NCBI RefSeq assembly: GCF_000247815.1
Contig: NC_021678.1
Coordinates: 11,591,351-11,655,350, forward strand
Source: Ficedula albicollis
Taxonomy: Eukaryota; Chordata; Aves; Passeriformes; Muscicapidae
Reading direction: 5' to 3'
DNA: 64,000 nucleotides
Shown: positions 50,217-64,000 of the stretch, piece after piece
How the letters are laid out: each line of letters opens with the position of its first letter
How positions within the stretch are numbered: position 1 is the stretch's first letter
Notes under the pieces: model-generated
Databases searched by the model: none
What the model was told of the DNA's origin: nothing
The model's input: only the letters and a program-made list of their open reading frames with translations
Position numbers and translations under genes: made by a program

Positions 50217-53200
50217 ATGTCCCAATGTAACCCAAGTCTCCTGCTACCATACAGCCATCAAACCATCCAAAAAGCAGACCTTTGTGTGGTATAGCATGAA
50301 TTATTTATTTATTGGTCTTCTAGAGCCATTCTTTATGAAAGAATTACAGTCACATAGCTACAATGGTGGAAGGAAAAAGAGAATCTTTGAAGTGTAAAAA
50401 CAGCACAAGATAAAGGTATTTTAAAACAGAAAATAAAACCAAATCTGAACCCTGCTCAAATTGTCCAACTACAGCTGAAAATTAATTGTGATTTTTGAAG
50501 TACTTCAGCAAATTGCTACCCCAACCACAGTTAACCACAACTCAAAGCCAAACCACAACATTTTACTGGGGCTATTAGTTGTCACTGTCAGTTCTTCTCA
50601 AAAGACTTTTTAAAGATAATCATAATTTTAGCAATAATAGCAACACAGTCATATTTTTGGTTCATCAAGGGGAAAGTTTTAAAAGAAGTTAAATAAAGGA
50701 TTTTATTTCTAATATATTGTTGAATGCTTTACTAAATTTAGGTAAGCTTAAGACAAGTGAAACATTTTGGTAACACTCAGTTCACCAAGGGATGCCTGAT
50801 ATTTTTCTGCTAACACAACAAAAACCACAATACAGATAAGTGGTTGTGGGTTTTTTTCCTAGCTGCATGAATCCTCTTATCTCACCTCAAGACATCTGGC
50901 AAAATAGGGAAACAGATGCAGGATACTGACATCTTCATGCAAGTCATTCATGACCTAGAAAGAAACAGGCTGAAAAGCATGATCCTTTCTTGTGCTGTGC
51001 CTCATTGGGGATGTTACTATTTGTCATCCCCACTTTGCTGTATTTTGATATAGATATAGTCAAAACACACATGCTTACACCAGAGGCAAAATGACAAGCA
51101 CATATAACATCACACCTGCAATAAAGCAGAATATGAACTTTTTTCTGCAGAGCCTTCAGTCATGCCCTGGACACCTCTGGTCTCATTAATGAGGAGCAAT
51201 ACCCTGCACCCCAACTTTCAGACCTTAAAAACCAATTTGCATCTGTTCCTTTGGAAGTACATGACAGAGTTCTAATTCTTAAAATGGCAGATAATAACCC
51301 ATTTCTAATATTTGAAGGGTTTTTAAAATTAATTCTCCTTTCCTCTGAACCTAAGACAGCAAAGATGAACGCAGACTAGCAGCTGAACTCCTACTCACTG
51401 CCATGTCCTTGATTCAAAATACATTAGCAACTAAGCAAAAACAAGCTAGACCTACAGAAAGAAGGTTCAACAATTTCACATGTTTAATAATTTCGTTTGG
51501 AACACAGTACCTTTGACAGCACTGGTGTTTGTGCTAGTGAGCTGAAGCCCCTTCCCTGAAAGATGTTCCACCTGAAGGCATGAAAGGCAGCCAGCATAGG
51601 AGTAAGCCATCAAGAAAAGATTTAAACTATGACTTTCTATACTGATCTTTTACATTTCCCAAGGTAAAAATGTGCAAGACCTTCTGCTATGGTTTGTAAG
51701 GTGAGAACTAAGATTACGCTGGGGCATCCACCCATTCCTTCATGTCCTTATTTACCTAGCAATTCACTTTTGACACTTTCAAGGAATGTCTCTGGCAGTG
51801 CTGATGGGGATGAATGTTTTTCACTCAGTGACAGGGATACTGTGGCAGAAACAGTGAGGTGGACACAAATCAGCTGGAAAATGTGTTTCTGTAGCTACAC
51901 AGTCACATACACCCTGTAGCTGGCCTTGGTCTACAGCTTGGGCTGAGACAAGTGAAAGAAAACAAGGTGCAATCAATATTAAAGCTGAGAAGACAAATGC
52001 TATGCTTTTTTCACTTATTCATCAATAAACATATTATCTGTTGACATTTCTGAGCAAATATGACATTCCATAAGGTAGAAATATTGGAAAGTTAATTTTG
52101 GAGCAATTACACCCTTGCAGACTTCCTCAGCTTTCATTTTTATTTTTCATTCAACAAGTTATTAGTGTTAATGATACCCTTGGCTAATCCCATCCTCACA
52201 GGACCAGGTGGTACATGTTAACACTTCCAAATTAACAGCTGTGTTTCAGATAGAGACACTAGTGAGCTTGTTCAGACCTTTATAGGAGAAGACGTTACTT
52301 GTCTTACTGCATTGGACAGGGTCAGGTCAGTACTTGTGGGTTGGCACCAGTCAACTTAAGAGGCTCATTGTAAGGGTCTGCAGTAGTGTTTAGGCCAACG
52401 CAGAGTAAAAATAAAGTTTCAGGTTAGCAGGCAAGAAAAAATTCTGTAAGAATGATATGGTTCAATATATTCCAGTTTTACACCAAGAAGCATGGTATAC
52501 TTTTCCCTAAGGCATGTGTGCCTATACCCTTCTGGTTCATTTATTTACTGTAATCTTCACTATAATTTCATTTTTCTTATTTAGGATTGCATTCAAGAAA
52601 CAAAGAAAATGTTTTGCTAGAAAATTCATGTTTTGCCTTCAGTTGAATTAAACTGGGCTAACACGAACAGGGTCTTGAGCAGGGACAAGCAACTTTATAC
52701 CAAGAATTGTTTTTACACAGGCTTTAAAAGAGAACTTTTTTCCTTGTGAGTGTTTCCTTTTTCTTGGTGGGTGGCTGGAATGTATAATACTAAACAAGAC
52801 ATACATGTGAGAGAGAATAAGTCTGTCAATTGTATTAATTGAAGTGAAAAAACCCCTGGATTAAAAAGGAAGAGGAAAGTTTTTAGTATTTTAAAGCAGT
52901 TCTGGTGTTCCATTAGCAGTGCTAACTTATGTAATATCACTGTGATTTTTATCTATGATTGACAGATGTATATATACAGAAAGGTGTTTTTTACCAGAAT
53001 TGCTTAGTCCATATATATGTCTGCACCAGTATCATTGTTCTCATAAAACCATATACCAGGACTGATGTAGTAAATCTAATCCAAAACCTGTAGAGTACAT
53101 ATGTGTTATAAAAGCCAATGACTTTTAGGCCCTTGGTGGGATGGTAGCAGGTAACAGCTTCTTCCTGCACAGAGCTGTAAAAGCATCTGTACTTACTGTC

Positions 53201-54474
53201 ATTTTACTGCCTGCATCAGACAGCTCAAAAGCAGATGGTCCTGGCAAATCCTATAGGTGTGTGAGGTGTGCTGACTGAGGCAAGAATTGAGCCCTCGAGT
53301 GAAACAGAGGTCCAAGTTTCAGAAAATAAAAACCTTGTGTCTTCAGTCATCTGCACTTCATTCCTTTTATTTAAAGAATTGCCTGAAACCTGCTTGGAGA
53401 GTTTCCAAGTCTGATATAAATATTGTGCTGACTCAAAGTACCTAGGAAACAAACTTCCCTGCAACAGGGTTAGTTCCAATTAAGATTGGCAACTAATTCT
53501 AGGCTACTCTAGAATGAACATGGTAGCTCAGCATGGATAAGGCATATACCCTCACAAACAAGTAAGCCATTCTGTTATCCAGCCTGATGGAAAGCGGGGA
53601 TAAAACAGGAAAAGCAAACCCACAAACAATCCTGGGTATGTGAAGAAAGCATTAAGAAGAAGAAATTAGTGAGAGTGCAATGCTGATAGGTGGTAGTGGT
53701 ATGCTCTGTGATGGCTGGGGTGCCAGCAGGGTCCCACATGGAGAATAAAATACTGCTTCCAGACCTGATCTGACTTAAGGACAATCCCAAAAAGCAGTGA
53801 AATACTCCATTAATCAAAAGATAATTGTGGATACAATCCCAGCTTCCAATCCCACCACAGCCACTCTGTTTGCTGGTCCCAACAGTTCTCTCTTGTCATT
53901 TCCATCTCCTATTTACCGCTATGGCCTGTGCCATCCACTAATCACCATTTCATGCACCTTTATCTCTGGCATTCTTTTTTGTCTCCTGCAGCTGCTCAAA
54001 GCCTTGTTCTACCTCAGCAAGAAGGGTTTATAGTTATTGTAATAAAAAAAGTCTGGTGGAGCTCCTAGAGAGAAACAGAGAAGTGGCAAACAATTAGGCA
54101 CTACATCTGTCTCCTGGAGCTTGCAGTACCATGGATTTGGTAAGAGAACTAGATGGGCAGAGATACTATATGCAGTAAAGGGACATACAAAAATGCAGAT
54201 GAAACCCTCCATGCATTTTCAAAAAGATCAAGTAAAAGAGTCCTCCTTTCCTTCCTTGGGCAGTTGCTTGAGGAATTTTATTGTGTTCTTTAACACCAAG
54301 GTCTTTAAGTGGCTCCATAAATAGCACCTAACTTATTCTTCAGCTGGAACAAAGCACTGAGGCCATTTAGCCCTCAGTAGAGGCTGTCCTGTGGCATAAG
54401 GCAGGTTAGAGGGGTCCCCAGGTGACACAAAATCCCCGGGCCTCCCCACTTGCTTGCCATTTCTCTGGTTGCAG
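50217..54474. other. Intergenic DNA, no gene recognised
   Basis: AT-rich sequence. No exon, RNA gene or mobile element was recognised by eye. Confidence 0.55.
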
Positions 54475-54700
54475 AAGCAAGCATCAGCAGCTGTCCCAAT
54501 GCAGACACTTCCAGGTAAGGCAGATGGGCTCTGCTGCACCCACTTCTCCCTAACTGCTACTGCTCTCCTCATCTGTTCTGCTCTTTTCCTTGGATTCCCA
54601 GGTCAAGCAAGTGAAAGGGGTTAGGATGGCTAAGGAGAAGAAACAAGACACCTCAACTACTGTTCTGGACATGGATGCTGAACTTTTAGATCAGTACTAG
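54475..54700 (+). CDS. Candidate two-exon coding remnant, unrecognised
   Basis: The plus strand shows GGTTGCAG then a 40-nt stretch (54475-54514) then GTAAGG. An 87-nt intron-like segment follows, with a pyrimidine tract and TTCCCAG ending at 54601, then an open stretch to TAG at 54698-54700. Joined, one frame stays open across both parts and the second encodes VKQVKGVRMAKEKK, then QDTSTTVLDMDAELLDQY. After the stop the same frame still reads protein-like (KKETLPFKTEITEQF) until the next stop, so this may be a decayed gene or retrocopy and not an active one. No family was recognised. Confidence 0.22.
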
Positions 54701-57700
54701 AAAAAGGAGACGCTGCCTTTCAAAACTGAAATAACAGAACAATTCACATGACTGCTGCAGCTGAAGAAGGTACAGGAAGCTTTGTAAAACAGAAGGATCA
54801 AACCACTATTTTTCACACAGCTACTCAGATCCAGGGTTTATTTCATGCAATTACTCAGCAATGCACTGACATTTTAACAGAGAGCAAGCAAGGAGGCCCC
54901 AAGACTTGAAACCACAAACTGGCCAGGTGCAGAATAGTCTGTGTGCTCCAACAGGATCTGTTACACCAATTACCTACTTGGTGGTTTGAGACAGTCTTGA
55001 AGGAATTGTGCTTCACATACTATCTGCAGCAAATCTTTATAGCATATGGTATATATTTACTAACATTCTACATATAGATGAACTATACCTTTATATCCAT
55101 ATATTTCCAGGATTTTCTATGCCAAAGCTGTAGGAGGAAGAAAACAGGAATTTTTACTTTTGTACCTAAGCACTGGGTTGCAGCTGATCCTTTAGATAGG
55201 TGCAAAAATCCATGGTGTTACATACCCAAGCACAAGCATTTCCCAGCCTCACTTTGACTAACTTTGGTTTATGCTAGTTTCATTGCTGGCAGTGGAACTG
55301 CTGTACCTAGATAGCCAGCACAAGTGGTTTTAACATCCATAACTCACAAATGCCACATGCAGATGTGCTTTCACAGTTTACAACTCTGCTGAAATGCCTG
55401 CAAAATTATTTCATAATAAGATAAGAATCTCTGCTGCAGCAGATGAAAAACATTTGTTTGGAATATTCCAGCTACACTGCAGATAAATGGCCTCTTGCAT
55501 TATGTATATCCTGATTACAGAAACTGGAGAATACAGTGGGTTCAAGTTACCCGTGTTCTCTAGTTTTGTTGGCAGTTTTGGGCATTTGTTCTATTTTCCT
55601 ACTGAAGCCCCACCTAATCTAGAAGATGTCTAAGAAGACAAGACACACTTAAAAGACACATTCAGACCAAGACACATTTAAAAGAACAATAACCCGATAT
55701 TTGTTGTAGAGCACATTTTTAAAATATGGAGGACTATAAAAATTTTCTTAAAAAATTAAAAAAAAAAAATTTAAATCATATATATAGTCTAAAGGCTGAC
55801 ATCATCTAAAGGTATGAACACTGCAAGCAGGAACATAAATACATTAGATTATGAAACAAGTCCTGGCCAGAAATGGAAAATGACGCTCTTCACTCTTGCA
55901 AAAATGCCGTGGGAAGGCTGCAGCCACAAGGTGTCCAGATCACTAAGGGGACAGGCTGAGCAGTTATAAAGAGATTTTGGATAAGTTACATGATCACCCA
56001 CTACTTAAATAATAGGACTGAAGCTAAATCCTGTCTCTGTGTTTGCCTTTGACTTGTTTCAAGGCTTCTATTTTTCAAGTCCCTTAAGCCATTCAATTTA
56101 TTCAAAGTTTGATGTTAAAGTTCCAGGGATTTTTTTACTTCATTAGCAGTACTCATAAATAAAACCAAGAGGATTCACAGATGTTTTGGGCAACATAAGG
56201 CTGATGTAAAGTCCACATAGTTGATGTCACTTACATATTCCATCCCCAAATAATCAATAGGAAGATATTGGGCATGTCTGAAAGGTATTTCAAAGCCATC
56301 AGACTACCTTGTTGGGCACTTTTGTCTCAAGTATTTCTGAGAAGAATAGATGCAACTACCCTTAACACTTTTTTCTGTACTTTCACGTATCTGCTAAACA
56401 GACCATTGTATCCATATTCTCCTCACTTATCTGTGACTCCCAGAGGTGAAAAGTGGACTTGCAACGAAAAAATTGCTATCTTGAACTTAAGTGGACTGTA
56501 ACAAGTGTGGCAGCAGCATTTTGCTAAGCTAAGAGCAGTACCAAATCCAGAAATGGGAAGGAACTACCTGAAACTGTTTTTCAGAATAAACTGCACGGGA
56601 GACCAGGATGACAACTGAACCTCAAAGAATGGGTGCTTTTCAGTTAAGCTCCTCATAATGCATGCATGTGCAGCCTTTCCCTTTCCTGATATGCCAAACA
56701 AAGCATCTATTGAATTTACTCATTCCTCTGCACGGTTACTAGAAGCCACCAGGGCTACTGTCGAGGGGCAATGACAGCCAAAAGCTCTGTGTTCAAATGC
56801 ACCCGGTGGAGCACACAGTGCCTGTCACATCATAAGGGGTTGCTGCATTCACGAATGCAGCTGCTGCAATAAATGCACCCTAACTCCACCTTCCCTTGCC
56901 CCTCAGCAATCTCTACTGTGTTATTTAATTAAAGCAATCCAACCACTTACAATAAGAGCTATATTCAATTTAAGGGGGAAAGGTATCAAAATATACCAAA
57001 AACTCTTCATCCAAAACATTGCATCACCTTGATCCCTCTTCATTTTATCTCTGCTTTTGACCTCTATTGCTACAAGAACTCTGTTGTGTTATCTTTTCTG
57101 CCTGTTCAGAATTCCCATTTCCTTCACAGCATCTTACTAAAGAGAGTAAACAGTGCAGCTGCCAAATAAAAATACATGTATTTAACTTAGCAAGTAAAAG
57201 AGGGAAGTGGTAAGAATAGAAATTGTCTTTAAGGAAGGAATTAACATGCCTACAAGAAAAATCCAAACAACTCCACAACAACAAAACAAGCAGCTTCAGC
57301 CTAGTTCCCCCTTCTAGACTTTTTCATATCCTGACTTTTAAACTACCATCGCTAGAAAGGCAAGTTCCTCAGATGTGATATCTATTTCTTGGGGTTTTTC
57401 TTCATTTATCAGCAAATCATGGAAAATCCTTCTCTACAATTTATTAAGTCACTAAGCCTCATACACCTCTTCCTTCTTTAAAACACTATGCAGCTGTTTG
57501 TGTATGGGATGCAATTTGATAGAATTCTTCTATTATGATCTCTGTTGTGGACAGAATATAAAGAAAGAACCTTTACACTGGTAGAAGTTTGTTCCTTCTC
57601 ATGCTGATGCACACATGTTTAGATGTGCCCCAAAAGGCTTCAGAAACCAAGAGAGTGTACAAAAGAACTGCATTTGTGCTGCAAGAAAAAAGTAACCTCA

Positions 57701-58380
57701 CTAAAAGAATTCAGCTTGATTCAGCTGTTCTAAACTTGACCGGGCAATTCTGGAAAATTATAATCTTCACCTGTATTTAAATTCCTGCAAGCAGATAGCT
57801 CTGCAGTCCTAATTAGCAGCTATAAAAAGTAGAATGCATCCGTCTTTGGTGTTTGCAGCTGGCAACAGAACAGCATTTTCTACTGTGTGCATGCTGACCC
57901 TCATTTTCTGTTGCTTGTAACCAAGCCTTTTCAGAACAGTGACTTTTCTCCTATCTTGGCAGAGACATATGGCTTATTACAGCAAACCAAGATGCCAACT
58001 TTGATGTTTCAAAGGTCAGATTTTTTTTCTATTATCTAAGTAAGGAAGGCATTTTTTTTCCAAAACCATACTGGGAAGACACATTAACTTTTACCCTTTT
58101 GTCACTTGGCAAAGAGAATAAGGAGTTGTGATCAAGTTTTTAAGTTACCTCCTGGGAGCTCCTTGAAAACTCCTAGTTTGATTACTACGGTGTTTGTACC
58201 AAAGCAAGAAATAGCTGCCCTGTTGCACTCATCGCAGGGAAGGCAGCAGGGAAGAGTTTATGAACTGTAATTACCAGCTTACCCACTCAGGCTCCTTCCT
58301 AAAACAGGAATCATTCATCATCCTCTTTTGTGCTACCGACTCCTTAAAAGGCCTACTGAGCTTTAACTCCCGGGTATCCC
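54701..58380. other. Intergenic DNA, no gene recognised
   Basis: AT-rich sequence upstream of the ZCCHC24 CpG island. No exon, RNA gene or mobile element was recognised. Confidence 0.55.
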
Positions 58381-58629
58381 ACCGCAGCCAGGCTCCCCCA
58401 GAGCCCACGCCAGGGTTACCTAGATGGATTTCAAAGGGAACATCGCGCCGCTCGCCTCCTTATTTGGGAAACCCTGACTCTGCACGGCTTGGCACAACCT
58501 CAGCAGCCGCGAAGGGCTCCATCAACCTGGAGCTCCGACAGAGACTGAACGAGAAGGAGCCGCAGATCGCGATGAACTCCCAGCACCAGCAAGAAACAGA
58601 AACGAGAGTCAAAAGAGAGGGCGGGCTGA

Positions 58630-61941
<3,312 letters not shown>

Positions 61942-62069
61942 TGAAACAAAGATACAAACAGGAACGTGACAAAAACAGCGAAAAAAGTTTTGTGCACGTT
62001 TCATAACGCAAAACAAGACTAAATGTAACCAAAGGGAAGGAAGCTAAAAAACTGGGGTGTGCAAAGGCA

Positions 62070-62230
62070 ATTCGCTATGGAACTCCCTGTCACAGGAAGT
62101 TGTTGAGGTCAAGCACTTCTGCATTGGAGGGATTTCACGTGTGTGGAGATACTGCGAGGTGGCACCTGGCACACCACAGCTCCCAGCCTCTCCAGAGACA
62201 CCCAGCTACAGTTTGGCACCCTACTGTGGG
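62070..62230. mobile_element. Possible degraded interspersed repeat, family unassigned
   Basis: The stretch GGAACTCCCTGTCACAGGAA followed by GTTGTTGAGG resembles a phrase common in avian dispersed retroelements, as far as I recall. No ends, target-site duplications or open reading frame were seen. Confidence 0.25.
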
Positions 62231-63220
62231 ACTCTTGCCGGAGGCATTCAACAGCGGCTTTGTTTGATATGGTCAGATGGACTATACATCCCAACCTGCC
62301 ACAGAATGGCATTTCAAACTCCTTCCAGTACCTTTTATGTTAAACATCGACTCAAAATGTATTCTCAGTCAAAATACATCTTCCTCTTCTGTCAGAAAAC
62401 TTATGGAGTTATTAATTAAAACCAAATCAAATTCCCCAACTGCTCTCATAGAGCTGCTGACTGTTAAGAGCCAGAGTTATATAGACACGTTTTCCTCTAA
62501 TTAGAAATTCTTTCTTCTTTAAGAATTTAACAAAGCACATCCAGTCTCAAAATAGGCACTATTTTTGAGAGTATGCAGTTCAAAACCCGTTCAACCTGAT
62601 TAAGTCTTACTAAGCATGACGTGACATAGGCAATTTAACAGCATCTAGACCTAACAAGCACATTGATTTTGCAAAAAGATTAGCAGGCAGTGCAATTCAA
62701 ACTATTAGCTACCTACCTGCTGATGACAAATTGTAGATTTTGCACCTTTGTGCTTGGCTGACAAGCTTTATGGTACCCAGGTAGCAGCAAGACTGCAGGA
62801 GTTCGGCCAGCATGGATTCCAGATTGGGACTCTGTTCAGGCCTGTGTTTGTTGAAATCTGGATACATTCTGCTCACAGCAGGTCCTTTATTTTTTGGGAG
62901 AAAAAGGAAGAAACGAGTAAATGGAGTCTGCATTCAGGAAGCCTTTGAAACAGTCTCTGAGAAAGTTTTCTCTTCCTGACAGTTCCCCGAGTTCATTTTT
63001 CGGCTTCTACTATACTCTGTGCAAGTAGGGGCTAATCCTTTTGTCACACTCCCTTTCCGCTTGGCTCATAGTTCTTTCCATTTTTTCCTCCTAACCTTTC
63101 TTCTTTCTTCTGGAAAAGAATTTCCTCGCTATGCCAGGCCTTCCTCAGGCCCCTGTCCCTGCCCCAGCTCCAAGCAGTCAGTCCCTGTGCAGCCTCCCCC
63201 CAGCTGTGCTGTTCTCAGAC

Positions 63221-63363
63221 CCCAGAAGTCACCTTCTGTGTGGATTCCTATCATCCACAAGCTGTAACTTTATTCTACTCTTTTAAACCTCTCCCAGAAG
63301 TCACCTTCTGTGTGGGTTCCTATCATCCACGAGCTGTAACTTTATTCTACTCTTTTAAACCTC
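63221..63363. repeat. Tandem duplication, 72-bp period, two copies
   Basis: The copies start CCCAGAAGTCACCTTCTGTG at 63221 and 63293 and differ by about two bases. They lie within ZCCHC24 intron 1. Confidence 0.9.
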
Positions 63364-64000
63364 AATACAGTTTCCTGAGGCACATGAACAGCAGCAACAA
63401 CTGAGAATGTCAGCTCTGTAGAAAGCCAAGAGCATTCACCACTCAGGAAACAAGAAGCTATTTCGTTCTATATGGATATTTTGTTATTTTTAAAAGATAA
63501 AGCACGTTAGTTTGTTTCCATTCACTGACAATAGCACTGACTGTGTGGCTGATGGAGACACTTCTATGTTTCCAGTATTTACCTGAACTATGTCTTAATA
63601 CATGGTAGCCTGAACAGAGGAAAAGGAGCACAGCTATCTCCTATGGCATGGGAATGCATCTGCCCTGCTGGATATACCCTGAAGGAAGCAGGGAACCCTT
63701 TAGTTTCCCAGACTAACACTGCCTGCTTATGCAGCAGCTTTCATTCAAGGGTTTAGAAGGTGCTAGAGATACAGTTGCTCAAAAGAAGTTCTGTCAATAT
63801 GTTAGATGCTCTGTTCTTTCCAGAAACTGGAAACTAGACTGCTTTTTGGCAGGAATCACCCAAGAGTTTCCGACAATGTCATGCTCTTAATTCCTGAGAT
63901 TCTAACATCTGTTTATTTGCAGATGCCATTGGGTATACACTACATATTTCAACCGCATAAAATTATTTTGGAGAGCATTAGTACTGTATGCTGTCTTTGC

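Overview
The window is vertebrate nuclear DNA, most likely from a bird. It is AT-rich, has long non-coding stretches, few recognisable interspersed repeats and compact introns. The two recognisable genes are annexin A11 (ANXA11, minus strand, entire coding region) and ZCCHC24 (plus strand, first coding exon only). In human both genes lie in 10q22.3. No bacterial or viral gene, tRNA, rRNA or CRISPR array was seen.

Positions 1-12339 hold ANXA11. All 14 coding exons can be placed by eye with GT-AG borders. Their lengths (52, 116, 375, 88, 95, 114, 91, 80, 57, 94, 96, 59, 123 and 60 nt) sum to 1500 nt, or 499 residues plus a stop, close to the 505 of human ANXA11. The protein has a Pro/Tyr/Gly-rich N-terminal region followed by four annexin repeats. 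The 3' UTR runs below 1050. The 5' UTR splices upstream of 12339, possibly from the CpG island at about 20.96-22.86 kb.

That island contains a 43-bp GC-rich minisatellite of about 33 copies, followed by a 155-nt pure G run. From 22.9 to 58.3 kb the DNA is mostly featureless. It carries a 735-bp (CTCCT)n tract, an 86-nt G run, several short near-perfect tandem duplications of 70-205 bp, and three weak coding candidates: an exon-like stretch at 28.2-28.4 kb (minus), a membrane microprotein ORF at 43.0-43.2 kb (minus) and a two-exon-like ORF at 54.5-54.7 kb (plus).

From about 58.4 kb a second CpG island begins. It holds the 5' region and first coding exon of ZCCHC24 (80 residues, 60868-61107). 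This exon sits between uninterrupted G homopolymers of 1862 nt and 732 nt. The rest of the window to 64000 is ZCCHC24 intron 1.

ANXA11 and ZCCHC24 are arranged head to head. Their functions are not known to be coupled. The most unusual signal is the set of four pure G tracts, all on the plus strand, three of them in or beside CpG islands. They may be assembly or sequencing artefacts or real G-rich DNA, and the sequence alone cannot decide. The very long open frames across the G tracts, the minisatellite and the pentanucleotide repeat are repeat artefacts, not genes.
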